Of a stretch of DNA of 64,000 nt, positions 1 through 8,759 are shown piece after piece (position 1 is the stretch's first letter; every line of letters starts with the position of its first letter). The position numbers and the translations under genes were made by a program. Origin of the DNA: Bacillus sp. FSL K6-3431 (GTDB lineage Bacteria > Bacillota > Bacilli > Bacillales > Bacillaceae_C); assembly GCF_038002605.1 (NCBI RefSeq), contig NZ_JBBOCT010000001.1, positions 2,914,001-2,978,000 of the forward strand, in the 5' to 3' direction. The notes beneath the pieces are model-generated. The model saw only the letters and a list, made by a program, of their open reading frames with translations, did no database searches and was not told the DNA's origin.

Positions 1-129
1 ATACTGAATTACTAAAAAACGGAACTATATTCATTTTAAAATTTGAAGTAAGGAGTGTATTTATTCCGTTTGGAAATACTACAATCTGAGTTAAATCAAT
101 TAAAGGGGTTTGAAAGGGAGGTGGCAAAG

Positions 130-288
130 ATGGGAAAAAGCAAAAAAAATACTAGAGGAAAAGAAAGTTCTAGCAATAGGGGTAAGAAAGCTCCTAGTGT
201 AACTCCTCAAGGTTATGGAGACACAGAATTCGCTGAAGAGCCAAAGTCCAAGCTAGAAAATGCAGCAAAAAAGAAAAATACTAAATAG
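130..288 (+). CDS. sspL: Small acid-soluble spore protein, SspL type
   Basis: A 52-residue basic, hydrophilic protein. The C-terminal half carries the SspL hallmark SVTPQG, then a short acidic stretch, PKSKLE and a lysine-rich end with KKKNTK. This matches the layout of the B. subtilis SspL minor spore protein (about 42 residues). The N-terminal extension, rich in K, S and G, is longer than in B. subtilis. I chose the ATG at 130 because GGGAGGTGG lies just upstream; an in-frame start at 55 has no ribosome binding site. SASPs of this class are made in the forespore and bind or fill the spore core; that role is known for the family, not shown here. The gene is monocistronic and ends at a shared terminator with the convergent HAD gene. 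Confidence 0.82.
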   Translation: MGKSKKNTRGKESSSNRGKKAPSVTPQGYGDTEFAEEPKSKLENAAKKKNTK

Positions 289-314
289 ATGTATTATATT
301 ACGTTCGCTAAAAT

Positions 315-357
315 AAACCTAGCCGCACTCCAATAGGGACGGCTAGGTTTGTGTTTT
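315..357. terminator. Bidirectional rho-independent terminator
   Basis: An 11-bp perfect stem (AAACCTAGCCG at 315-325, CGGCTAGGTTT at 340-350) is followed by a T-rich tract on the plus strand and preceded by A-rich sequence. It lies between the convergent sspL and HAD phosphatase genes and can serve both. Confidence 0.8.
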
Positions 358-364
358 TGTACTA

Positions 365-1228
365 TTATTTTTCCTCTAGTGCTCTCATGATAGCTTGAGC
401 AACTCCGTCTTCATCATTCGTTGCTGTTACATATTTACTTGCATCTTTGATTGGTTGTTCAGCATTACCCATCGCAACGGAAAGTCCCGCGATTTTCAAC
501 ATCGATAAGTCATTGTAATTGTCACCTAATGCCATCGTATCTGCAAGAGAGATGCCCTGTGCTTCCGTATATCTCTTTAATGCATTACCTTTTTTAGCGT
601 CGTAATGCATGATTTCAAGGTTATTACGGCCTGAAGAAGTTACTTCAATTCCATCAATGGCTTCTAAACGTTTGCTTACTTCCATCAACAATTCTTCATC
701 CATGGAAAAAGCAAGAAATTTATATACATGGCAATCTGCCGCTTCAAAAACGGAATTATAGTCATCAATCACTTCTATTAGCCTTTGTTCAAAGCGCTCA
801 TTAGCTGAAGATCTGATCTCATCTACATCTTGGGAAGGATTTGCTGTGTGGTAAATATCCACAATTGCTTGGATACCTTTTTCACGGTCTGTTGTATATG
901 TTCCGCCTTGAGTATATAGCTCAAAGTACATATTAACTTCTTTAAAGACCTTCGTAACCGATTCTGATACAGGGCCGTCCAATCCAACTGAAAATTGTAC
1001 ATTTCCATTTTCATCACGAATTTCTCCGCCGTTTACACAAATTGCAGGACACTTTAATCCCGCTTGATCAAGCACGAAGCGAACTTCATTATATGCTCTC
1101 CCAGTTGCAACAAGGAAATCGACTCCTCTTTCCTGTGCAGCTTTAATAGCCTCAATCGTAACTTCACTTACTTGTTGGTTCGCATTCAATAATGTCCCGT
1201 CCATATCTGATGCAATACATTTAATCAA
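365..1228 (-). CDS. Cof-type HAD-superfamily sugar phosphatase
   Basis: A 287-residue cytoplasmic hydrolase of the Cof/YwpJ group (HAD subfamily IIB). Motif I is DMDGTLL near residues 8-14, with the nucleophile and acid-base aspartates. Motif II is the threonine in VATGR, motif III a lysine near residue 214 (DAKKG), and motif IV GDNYND. Length fits the family. These enzymes dephosphorylate small phosphometabolites (sugar phosphates, FMN, PLP) with broad specificity, so the substrate cannot be named. The start is TTG at 1228, supported by GAAGGAG ten bases upstream; no ATG fits. It is a single gene, divergent from the BCCT transporter and convergent with sspL. Confidence 0.85.
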   Translation of the reverse strand: MIKCIASDMDGTLLNANQQVSEVTIEAIKAAQERGVDFLVATGRAYNEVRFVLDQAGLKCPAICVNGGEIRDENGNVQFSVGLDGPVSESVTKVFKEVNMYFELYTQGGTYTTDREKGIQAIVDIYHTANPSQDVDEIRSSANERFEQRLIEVIDDYNSVFEAADCHVYKFLAFSMDEELLMEVSKRLEAIDGIEVTSSGRNNLEIMHYDAKKGNALKRYTEAQGISLADTMALGDNYNDLSMLKIAGLSVAMGNAEQPIKDASKYVTATNDEDGVAQAIMRALEEK

Positions 1229-1466
1229 TTTATTTTAGCTCCTTCTATTTCGGATATCGCCCACACATATTTATAAATAAGTCTAACTGAAAAAACGCCT
1301 TATTGCAAAGAAACGAATTATTTAAGGGGTTTGAATGATTTGCATTTGGGTATAAATGACTATAACTGAAAATGGGTATCGACATCACTTTCGGTTCATA
1401 AACTTGTGTGCTTTAATAGTAGTCATACTTAAAAATAAAAGAAGTATTTGGTTGGAAGGGGTTAAC

Positions 1467-2987
1467 ATGAGTAAAGGCAGTAAGACCGTTTATAACAATT
1501 CCGTTTTTTGGATCTCAGCTATTTTTATTACAATCGTTGTTTTATTTGGTGCAATTTGGCCGCGTAAATTTGAACAGGGTGCTTCCGCAGCATTCAATTT
1601 TACTACATACGCATTTGGTTGGTTTTATTTATTGGCAGTATTATTTTTTGTTTTATTATTGTTATTCCTTGCCGTTAGTAAGTTCGGCAGAATTAAGTTA
1701 GGGCCGGATGATTCAACACCTGATTATCCATTCTTCACATGGATTGGTATGCTGATGTCCTGTGGACTTGGCATTGGGCTGGTATTTTGGGGAGTCGCTG
1801 AGCCAATGAGTCATTTCTATACAAGTCCATTTCAAGGGACAGAGGATCTTTCTCGTCAAGCAGCTCGGACCGCCATGGGCTACTCTTTTTTCCATTGGGG
1901 GATGAGCCAGTGGGCCATATTTTCCGTTGTTGGACTTGCAGTTGGCTTTTTTCAATTTCGTAAAAACGAGAATGGATTAATTTCCACTACAATAAAGCCC
2001 CTTATTAAAAAGCGACGTAGCGCAGGCGCCATAAAAAAGATAATTGATACGCTAGCGGTTATTGCTACTGTTGTTGGCGTGGCCACTTCTCTTGGACTTG
2101 GGATTATGCAAATTAATGGCGGACTTACGACTGTATTTGGATTTAGTAATAATATTTCAACCCATCTTGGTATCGTCGTCGTGATGCTTATTTGTTATCT
2201 TTTATCTTCTATTACTGGGTTAGATAAAGGGATAAAGTGGCTTAGTAATATTAACCTCGCTTTAGTGTTTATTATTATGTTATACGTGTTTATTACTGGA
2301 CCAACTGTCTTTATTCTTAATACATTTACGCAAGGACTTGGTGACTATGTCACGCATTTTATTGAATATAGTTTGCGCCTATCTCCTTATACTGGGGATA
2401 CATGGATACGTGAGTGGACGATCTTTTATTGGGCTTGGACAATCTCTTGGTCCCCGTTCGTTGGGGCGTTTATCGGAAGGGTTTCACGTGGTAGAACTAT
2501 TAGAGAATTCATCATGGGTGTATTGATTATTCCACCACTTATTTCATTATTATGGATTGCTGTATTTGGTGGTACAGCGCTTCATATGGATTTGTTTAAG
2601 GGAACAAATATCGCGGGTGATGTAAATAATGATGTCACATCTGCACTGTTCTCCACATTTAATGAATTACCGTTTAGTTATCCATTATCTATAATGGCCA
2701 TTATTTTAATCTTTACTTTCTTAATCACTTCCGCAGATTCTGCTTCTTATATTCTCGGAAGTATGACGACAAATGGTATGCCAACCCCGCCTATTATTGT
2801 TCGTGTCATTTGGGGTGTACTGATCGCTGCAATTGCCGCTGTTTTAACAATCGCAAGTGGGTTAGAAGGACTGCAAACCGCCTCCCTTGTCGCAGCTTTA
2901 CCATTTACGGTCATATTAGTGCTGATGTGTATATCCATCGTAAATGGCCTGCAAAAAGAACATCGCTTGATAAGAAAAAAGAAATAA
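1467..2987 (+). CDS. BCCT-family transporter (glycine betaine/choline/carnitine type)
   Basis: A 506-residue membrane protein with about 12 hydrophobic segments. It carries the BCCT signature around residues 315-345 (YWAWTISWSPFVGAF, then GRVSRGRTIREF), which includes the aromatic box region of transmembrane segment 8. Length matches OpuD and BetL. These are Na+-coupled importers of glycine betaine or related trimethylammonium osmolytes. The start at 1467 has GGAAGGGG before it; an in-frame start at 1356 would add 37 residues without a ribosome binding site. Unlike osmoregulated BetP, the C-terminal tail is short (about 12 charged residues after the last helix). It ends in a strong hairpin and has no operon partners. 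The exact substrate is not decidable from sequence. Confidence 0.88.
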   Translation: MSKGSKTVYNNSVFWISAIFITIVVLFGAIWPRKFEQGASAAFNFTTYAFGWFYLLAVLFFVLLLLFLAVSKFGRIKLGPDDSTPDYPFFTWIGMLMSCGLGIGLVFWGVAEPMSHFYTSPFQGTEDLSRQAARTAMGYSFFHWGMSQWAIFSVVGLAVGFFQFRKNENGLISTTIKPLIKKRRSAGAIKKIIDTLAVIATVVGVATSLGLGIMQINGGLTTVFGFSNNISTHLGIVVVMLICYLLSSITGLDKGIKWLSNINLALVFIIMLYVFITGPTVFILNTFTQGLGDYVTHFIEYSLRLSPYTGDTWIREWTIFYWAWTISWSPFVGAFIGRVSRGRTIREFIMGVLIIPPLISLLWIAVFGGTALHMDLFKGTNIAGDVNNDVTSALFSTFNELPFSYPLSIMAIILIFTFLITSADSASYILGSMTTNGMPTPPIIVRVIWGVLIAAIAAVLTIASGLEGLQTASLVAALPFTVILVLMCISIVNGLQKEHRLIRKKK

Positions 2988-2990
2988 TTA

Positions 2991-3023
2991 AAAGGGTACA
3001 GACTTTGAGAGTCTGTACCCTTT
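2991..3023 (+). terminator. Terminator of the BCCT gene
   Basis: A 14-bp perfect inverted repeat (AAAGGGTACAGACT, 5-base loop, AGTCTGTACCCTTT) lies directly after the stop codon at 2987. The T-tract is short (TTT, then TTGG). Confidence 0.75.
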
Positions 3024-3160
3024 GGCTGTCAAGAAAGTCTTAGCAGTCATTTATTCAAGTTAGTTCGCTCACGCCAACTTTATGACTGTTTGACTAGTTT
3101 AGGAAACACTTATACCTGTAATCCTAGTGAATAACTTCCATCACATCATCAACTGAGTTT

Positions 3161-3500
3161 TATTGGCCACTCGACTTCCGTTATAAGCCTTATGAGTTTA
3201 CTGCCCACTAGGCTTCTGTTATAAGCCACTCATGGGATTTACTGGCCACTCAGCTTCCGTTATGAGCCACTCATAGGTTTTACTGGCCACTCAGCTTCTG
3301 TTATGAACCACTCATAGGTTTTACTGGCCACTCAGCTTCTGTTATGAGCCACTCATGGGATTTACTGGCCACTCAGCTTCCGTTATGAGCCACTCATAGG
3401 TTTTACTGGCCACTCAGCTTCCGTTATGAGCCACTCATAGGTTTTACTGGCCACTCAGCTTCCGTTATGAGCCACTCATAGGTTCTACTGGCCACTCAGC
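3161..3500. repeat. 41-bp tandem repeat array, about eight copies
   Basis: GGCCACTC recurs at 3165, 3244, 3285, 3326, 3367, 3408, 3449 and 3490, with a diverged copy at 3203. From 3203 onward the period is exactly 41 bp. Each unit has two related halves, one with TGGCCACTCAGC and one with TGAGCCACTCATAGG. TGGCCA is a palindrome and TGAGCCACTCA is an inverted repeat with a 3-base centre. The left copies are more diverged than the right ones. Units are head to tail without unique spacers, so this is not a CRISPR array. It fills the 3'-3' gap between the BCCT gene and recQ and encodes no protein. The bases between 3024 and 3160 show nothing recognisable. Function unknown. Confidence 0.9.
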
Positions 3501-3526
3501 GAAAATTCCATCCATCTACGATTTTC

Positions 3527-5653
3527 CTATTGTTTCTGCACATACGCCCTAATCATGAAAAAGCTGATTTCATCGGGTAAAAGTTCTTTAATCGGTGTTA
3601 GTCTGGCCGTTCCAGCTTCGTTTGCAGCAGCTTCAATCAATGACTCGTATTCTGAAGGGATAAATGCACCCCAGTCTATCTCTTTTCCTTCGTCAGAGCA
3701 TTTAATTAAATGACCTTCAATCGTTCTCTCAGCCACTTCTCTCTCTGCTGCTATTTCTGAAATAGATAAGCCTGTTTGTAACAATTGATAAGATATATGG
3801 TGACTTTGTTCTTTTCCGCTATTTGAGCTTGAGCGCTTTGTTCCACTTCCAGCGCGATTTATCGATATTGTTTGTTCAATACCATTTTCTTCACAATAGG
3901 AGTTAATCACATCTAGGAATCCCATCCCATATGCTTCCAATTTTCGTTCCCCGACACCCTTTATCTGTAGAAGATCTTGCTCAGTTCTTGGCAAGAAGGC
4001 ACTCATTTCCCGTAATGTCACATCGGAGAAAATAATGTATGGAGGTACTTTTTCCGTTTCAGCAATCTCTTTTCTCAATGCACGTAATTTTTCAAATAGC
4101 GCATTGTCTTCCACAATTTGAGCGATACGAACTTTTTCCTTACGCAATACTGGTTCCGTTCCTCTGAGAACATTCCCGGACTTTTCCGTTAGCATTAAGA
4201 CAGGATATGCACCATCAGTAGGCTTTAAATATCCTTCAGCAGTCAAAAAGTCAATAAACTCATTAACATCCTTTTGTGTCTTATCTTTCATAATTCCATA
4301 TGTTGATATTTGATCAAGTCGAAACCCCTTAATCTTCTTATCACCAGAACCTGTGAGTACCTTCGTGATCATCGTTTTCCCAAATCGTTCATTCATGCGT
4401 CGAATACATGATAGAACCATTTGCGCTTCTAGCGTTGCGTCTACTTGCTCGCGATCATCCGTACAACTTCCGCATTTTCCGCATTCTGGTGCATTTTCTT
4501 CACCAAAATAATGAAGAATATATTGTTGTAAACATGATTCTGTATGACCATAAGCAACCATTTGTCTCAGCTTTGCATATTCATTTTCTTTACGACCTTC
4601 ATCCATATCCGATTGCTCAATTAAAAAGGACTGAATATGCGTGTCCTGCGGAGAAAATAATAATATACATGCACTCTCTTCTCCATCACGACCTGCTCTC
4701 CCTGCTTCTTGATAATATGCTTCCATATTACGCGGGATATGATAATGGATAACAAATCGCACATTGGATTTATTTATACCCATGCCAAAAGCATTTGTCG
4801 CGACCATGATTGTAGTATTGTCATATAAAAATCTTTCTTGATACGTATTACGCTCTTTTTCTGATATTCCCGCATGATATTTCCCCGCTGCAAATCCTCT
4901 TGCTTCTAAAAAGTGATGAACACGATCTACTTCTTTTCTCGTTGCCGCATAGATGATCCCTGCCTGTCCTTTATTTTTATCTAGATAATCGAGCAAATAG
5001 CTGTCTCTGTCTTGGCCTTTTACAACTTGAAAATGCAAGTTTTCCCGCTCAAATCCAGTAATAACAGTATTTTGCTCATCAATATGCAGAACCTTACAAA
5101 TATCATCACTCACATGCGGTGTCGCTGTAGCAGTCAATGCTAAAACAGTAGGTTTTGGCTGAATTCTACCAATTAATTGTTTAATATTTAAATAACTAGG
5201 TCTAAAATCGTGACCCCATTGTGAAATACAATGTGCTTCATCAATTGCGATAAGCGAAACATGAATTCCTTCAAGAAGGCGCAAAAATGACGGGGTTTCA
5301 AGTCTTTCCGGAGCAATATAAACAAGCTTATATTCACCATTGTAAATACCCGCAAGTCGCTGTTGCATTTCTTCTCCTGTAATCGCGCTATTAATATATG
5401 TTGATGGGATACCTGTTTTCTCCAAAGCATCCACTTGGTCTTTCATTAATGATATTAATGGGGATATAACAATCGTTACACCACGTAGCAGCATCGCAGG
5501 AACTTGGTAACAAACCGATTTCCCACCGCCCGTCGGCATAATACCGAGCGTATCTTTCCCATTCATAATTTTTTGAATAATATCTTCCTGCCCTTTTCGG
5601 AACTCGTCATAGCCGAAATGAGTATGTAGCAGGCCTTTTGCCTTTGTTAACAA
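3527..5653 (-). CDS. recQ: ATP-dependent DNA helicase RecQ
   Basis: A 708-residue superfamily 2, 3'-5' DNA helicase. Walker A is at residues 40-47 (PTGGGKS), the DEAH box at 138-141 followed by the RecQ-specific loop HCISQWGHDFRPSY, and motif VI ends in YQEAGRAGRDG. The zinc-binding cysteines appear around 370-395 (C-x18-CGKCGSC), then the RQC winged helix, an HRDC domain at roughly 510-590 (LPRTEQDLLQIKGVGERK), and a C-terminal helix-turn-helix at about 630-700. The extra HTH explains the length beyond the usual ~600. The start is TTG at 5653, set by AGGAGG nine bases upstream. It unwinds recombination and repair intermediates. It stands alone. Confidence 0.95.
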   Translation of the reverse strand: MLTKAKGLLHTHFGYDEFRKGQEDIIQKIMNGKDTLGIMPTGGGKSVCYQVPAMLLRGVTIVISPLISLMKDQVDALEKTGIPSTYINSAITGEEMQQRLAGIYNGEYKLVYIAPERLETPSFLRLLEGIHVSLIAIDEAHCISQWGHDFRPSYLNIKQLIGRIQPKPTVLALTATATPHVSDDICKVLHIDEQNTVITGFERENLHFQVVKGQDRDSYLLDYLDKNKGQAGIIYAATRKEVDRVHHFLEARGFAAGKYHAGISEKERNTYQERFLYDNTTIMVATNAFGMGINKSNVRFVIHYHIPRNMEAYYQEAGRAGRDGEESACILLFSPQDTHIQSFLIEQSDMDEGRKENEYAKLRQMVAYGHTESCLQQYILHYFGEENAPECGKCGSCTDDREQVDATLEAQMVLSCIRRMNERFGKTMITKVLTGSGDKKIKGFRLDQISTYGIMKDKTQKDVNEFIDFLTAEGYLKPTDGAYPVLMLTEKSGNVLRGTEPVLRKEKVRIAQIVEDNALFEKLRALRKEIAETEKVPPYIIFSDVTLREMSAFLPRTEQDLLQIKGVGERKLEAYGMGFLDVINSYCEENGIEQTISINRAGSGTKRSSSNSGKEQSHHISYQLLQTGLSISEIAAEREVAERTIEGHLIKCSDEGKEIDWGAFIPSEYESLIEAAANEAGTARLTPIKELLPDEISFFMIRAYVQKQ

Positions 5654-5788
5654 TGGACAAACCTCCTGTTAATCGATATATCTATTATAGCAAAAAAGAG
5701 GTGGCAGAAGACGAAAATCGGATTAGATTAAGAGATGAAATGAATACCGGAATAACCGCATAGGCCAAGACAATACTTTTTTGTTAAC

Positions 5789-5832
5789 AAAAAGGGTTGT
5801 CCCATTGGCTAAGCCAAATACAGAACAACCTC
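5789..5832 (-). terminator. Terminator of the PL11 lyase gene
   Basis: On the minus strand GGTTGTTC ... GACAACCC forms a stem with an inner TTGGCTTAGCCAA hairpin and ends in TTTTTG. It lies 20 bases after the lyase stop codon. Confidence 0.7.
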
Positions 5833-5851
5833 AAAGTTGAATTCTAATACA

Positions 5852-8419
5852 CTATTTATTTCCTGTTGCCCTCCACATATCAATTGACATTTGAGCGTGA
5901 TAAGTCAAGTTACGCTTTGCTCTTGGGGATATGTTCGTTTGCTTTGTTTTGTGATCTATTTGCGAAATAAACTTTTCCATAAATTTGATCGCATTTTTTT
6001 CAGATCCTTTTTCCGCATGATGTATTACTTGTTTGAAACTATTATCTAATTGAGAAGCAAGCGGACCCGTTAATTCACCACTATCTTGATATTGATCCAT
6101 CAGACTTCCTATTACAGTAAGCGCTGCTGGTGTACGCAAGGTAGGAATAGGCACCTTCCCCCAATCAATATCTGACGCAAAATAAAAGCTTGGATATGCA
6201 GGCTGGTTATAGGTAACATTCTGCCATGCAATTCCTGTTCTATACTGTGCATCATGCATAAGTGTATATAATTTGCGATCTGTTAATTCTGTACTCAAGT
6301 AAATACGAATTGCTGAGCTATCCTCTGTTCTAACGAGAAGTTCTTCTCTCCAGTCACCGTATATATCAGCAACTAAAGAAGGGTTGCCTTTTGTACCATT
6401 ATTGGTTCTTGTTCCCGAAGCAGTTAACAATCTGCCTTTTTTCCAATCATCGATAGTAGTAGTTGCGTTGCCTGAACCCCCGACTATTTGTGTCGTCATA
6501 TTTGCCGACCATTTAATATTCATGTTCGTACCAGGAGCATTCGTGCTGATCTGTTCACCATTAGCCGTCCATAATCCAACAGCCCATGTTTCTATACCGT
6601 GCTGATCAGGATCGACGTCTCCTACCATGCCACGACCAGTATCTTTTCCAGTGTAACCGCCGTATATAATCTCACCTGTTTTAGCATCACGTAAAGCATA
6701 TCCATAAGGTGCCCATGGACCGCCTTCATGTACCATGAAAATTTCTAGACCAGGCCTATCGGGATCAATATCTGCTACATGTAATGCATCCCCATGACCA
6801 AGCCTTGCTACTGCCCCCGGATCTGCACTTTCTGGTGGCATGACATCCATCGAACTGTACAGTAAAGTTCCATCATTGTTGATGGTCGCTCCACCATAAA
6901 TGATTTCTTGCTTCCCGTCGCCATCCACATCTGCAGTACTTAAGGAATGGGCACCTTGTGTCGTAAGTGTTGCAAATTCGGGATCTGTTCCATCTCTCCC
7001 ATGAGGACCGTCGTTGAATGGATTGGTCATAGGGGTCCAACCACTGTCAACATGCCAAATTTCCTTGAGTTTCTTGCCATTCCAGCTATATGAAACAAGA
7101 TTCGCTCTAGTGTAGTATCCTCTAGCAAATATCGCTGCAGGATTTTCACCATCAAGATAAGCAACACCAGCGAGAAAACGATCCACTCGGTTACCTGGTT
7201 CAATTCTTGACATGGCATAATCTCCCCACATGAGTCCATCATCATGTCGTCCAGGTTTATAATGAATCGTTTCAAGCTCCTTACCTGTAGCACCTTCAAA
7301 AACAGTCATATATTCGGGGCCGTCCAAAATAAAACCTTCAAATTTTCTTAATTCATTTCGACTACTCCTGCTTGGAGCATAATCATCGATAAAATAATCC
7401 GCCAATTGTTCAGCATTTTCTTTTGATAAAGGATATTTGTATTTATTTTCAATGCCAAAAGCTGACTCCAGCGTATTTGGCCAGTTTCCATTGACAACCT
7501 CATCATGCTTATGCCAACCCATGAACATCTTTACAATATGGTTATAATAATCATCTTTACTCATACGGTAATCATCTTCGTTACTATAACCTGCTTTTAT
7601 ATCCCCTTTTGGCATAGTAATATATTTTTCTGATGTAACGTTACCGTTTTTATCATAATTAATAATTTTTGTACCTGGTGCTGTCTTAAACATCATTTCA
7701 GCTTTTCCATCGCCATCAAAGTCGTATACTAAAAATTGAGTATAATGCGCACCTGCTCTAATATTTACACCCAAGTCAATTCTATATAACAACGTTCCAT
7801 CAAATGTATAGCAATCAATATAAACATTTCCTGTATAACCAATTTGCGACACATCTTTGGAGTTTGATGGGTCCCATTTAACGAAATATTCGTATTGACC
7901 ATCCCCATCGACATCTCCTACGCTCATATCATTAGCGGAATATGTGTATGCCTCACCAGCGGGCGTTATTCCGTCTTTCGGCTTTTGTAATGACAAATCA
8001 TAATATTCATTTGCCCAAGGCTTGGCCGTTGCACTTTCATCTACTTCCTTTCCATTGATTACAGCTCTAACATGATACTCAGAGGCTGACGTTCCATCTT
8101 GATCTAGATAGTTTGTACTATCGCTGACAGTGGTGATCTGTTTTCCGTCACGATAAATATTAAAATCGGCACCTACCATGCCACCTTCTCCATAGCCAGT
8201 TACTTCATTCGCAGCCAATCTCCAGCTTAAAAATACACCTTCGGAAGTGGCTGTTGCTATCAATCCCCTATCCAAATACTCCATTTGCATACTTTTCACC
8301 TTACTTATGGGATCCTTAGTACTAGCTCCAGATGTTGCACCGAAACTTGTAAGAATTAAAGGTATGACCAAAGCCACAGACAATGCTTGTCTACCAAAAA
8401 AAGACTTTTTTAAGAACAT
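5852..8419 (-). CDS. Secreted rhamnogalacturonan endolyase, polysaccharide lyase family 11
   Basis: An 855-residue exported enzyme that cuts rhamnogalacturonan I by beta-elimination. A signal peptide covers about residues 1-33 (KKSFFGRQ, a hydrophobic core, then ATSGAS). An N-terminal beta-sandwich (YLDRGLIA, SWRL, NIYRDG) precedes an eight-bladed propeller with repeated calcium-type D-x-D-x-D-G loops (VGDVDGDGQYEY, YDFDGDGKAEM, TADVDGDGKQEI). It closely resembles B. subtilis YesW/YesX but is longer. The last ~80 residues form a separate helical domain with the FIMAH-like pattern (MDQYQDSGEL ... KFMEKFISQI) seen at the C-terminus of many Bacillaceae exoenzymes. The ATG at 8419 is preferred; a GTG at 8428 is too close to AAGGA. 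No other pectin gene is adjacent. A phased direct repeat upstream suggests AraC-type control. Confidence 0.9.
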   Translation of the reverse strand: MFLKKSFFGRQALSVALVIPLILTSFGATSGASTKDPISKVKSMQMEYLDRGLIATATSEGVFLSWRLAANEVTGYGEGGMVGADFNIYRDGKQITTVSDSTNYLDQDGTSASEYHVRAVINGKEVDESATAKPWANEYYDLSLQKPKDGITPAGEAYTYSANDMSVGDVDGDGQYEYFVKWDPSNSKDVSQIGYTGNVYIDCYTFDGTLLYRIDLGVNIRAGAHYTQFLVYDFDGDGKAEMMFKTAPGTKIINYDKNGNVTSEKYITMPKGDIKAGYSNEDDYRMSKDDYYNHIVKMFMGWHKHDEVVNGNWPNTLESAFGIENKYKYPLSKENAEQLADYFIDDYAPSRSSRNELRKFEGFILDGPEYMTVFEGATGKELETIHYKPGRHDDGLMWGDYAMSRIEPGNRVDRFLAGVAYLDGENPAAIFARGYYTRANLVSYSWNGKKLKEIWHVDSGWTPMTNPFNDGPHGRDGTDPEFATLTTQGAHSLSTADVDGDGKQEIIYGGATINNDGTLLYSSMDVMPPESADPGAVARLGHGDALHVADIDPDRPGLEIFMVHEGGPWAPYGYALRDAKTGEIIYGGYTGKDTGRGMVGDVDPDQHGIETWAVGLWTANGEQISTNAPGTNMNIKWSANMTTQIVGGSGNATTTIDDWKKGRLLTASGTRTNNGTKGNPSLVADIYGDWREELLVRTEDSSAIRIYLSTELTDRKLYTLMHDAQYRTGIAWQNVTYNQPAYPSFYFASDIDWGKVPIPTLRTPAALTVIGSLMDQYQDSGELTGPLASQLDNSFKQVIHHAEKGSEKNAIKFMEKFISQIDHKTKQTNISPRAKRNLTYHAQMSIDMWRATGNK

Positions 8420-8520
8420 TCCATACACCGTCCTTCATTTTATTAGATCAATGCTTTTTCTACACTCCCCTCTGTTGAAAACCCTTTCATTTAGTTGTAT
8501 CACGGTTGGACTCCTTCCTA

Positions 8521-8583
8521 ATTATAGATTGACTATTCAGTTATATGTGTTTGAAAAACAGTTGTAATCATATAAAAAACAGT
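8521..8583 (-). promoter_or_regulatory. Putative promoter and 21-bp-phased direct repeat before the PL11 gene
   Basis: On the minus strand ACTGTTTTT occurs twice, at 8583-8575 and 8562-8554, exactly 21 bp apart (two helical turns). A TATAAT -10 box follows at 8526-8521, and the -35 region has no good TTGACA. Paired direct repeats just upstream of a weak -35 are typical of AraC/XylS activators. The leader from about 8515 to the ATG at 8419 and the stretch 8584-8724 show nothing else I recognise. Confidence 0.45.
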
Positions 8584-8724
8584 GTTAATAACCAAGGAGA
8601 TTCTTTGTTGGATCAATCCCTGCCGTCACATCCATGTACTTACTGAATTATGCGCTAAGACCACAGCGTCCTGCAGTAATGGTGATTGTATAGCCTCTAC
8701 GAAATGATGGAAGCATACATCACT

Positions 8725-8754
8725 GAAAAAACCTTCTCAAAGTAGCAAGAAGGT
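8725..8754 (-). terminator. Terminator of the NTPase gene
   Basis: The minus strand reads ACCTTCT, a 10-base loop, AGAAGGT, then TTTTTT, immediately after the NTPase stop codon. Confidence 0.75.
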
Positions 8755-8759
8755 CATTC

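Noticed and set aside
1321..1340. Third copy of the 59-bp element before the BCCT gene
   Set aside because: Only TAAGGGGTTT is shared; the flanking conserved blocks and -10 context are missing.
1356..1466. N-terminal extension of the BCCT transporter
   Set aside because: No ribosome binding site before 1356, and GGAAGGGG before 1467 gives a protein of the family's usual length.
3161..3500. CRISPR array
   Set aside because: Units are contiguous with no unique spacers and no cas genes are near.
5852..8419. Part of a pectin utilisation operon
   Set aside because: No other rhamnogalacturonan gene is adjacent; the lyase has its own promoter region and terminator.
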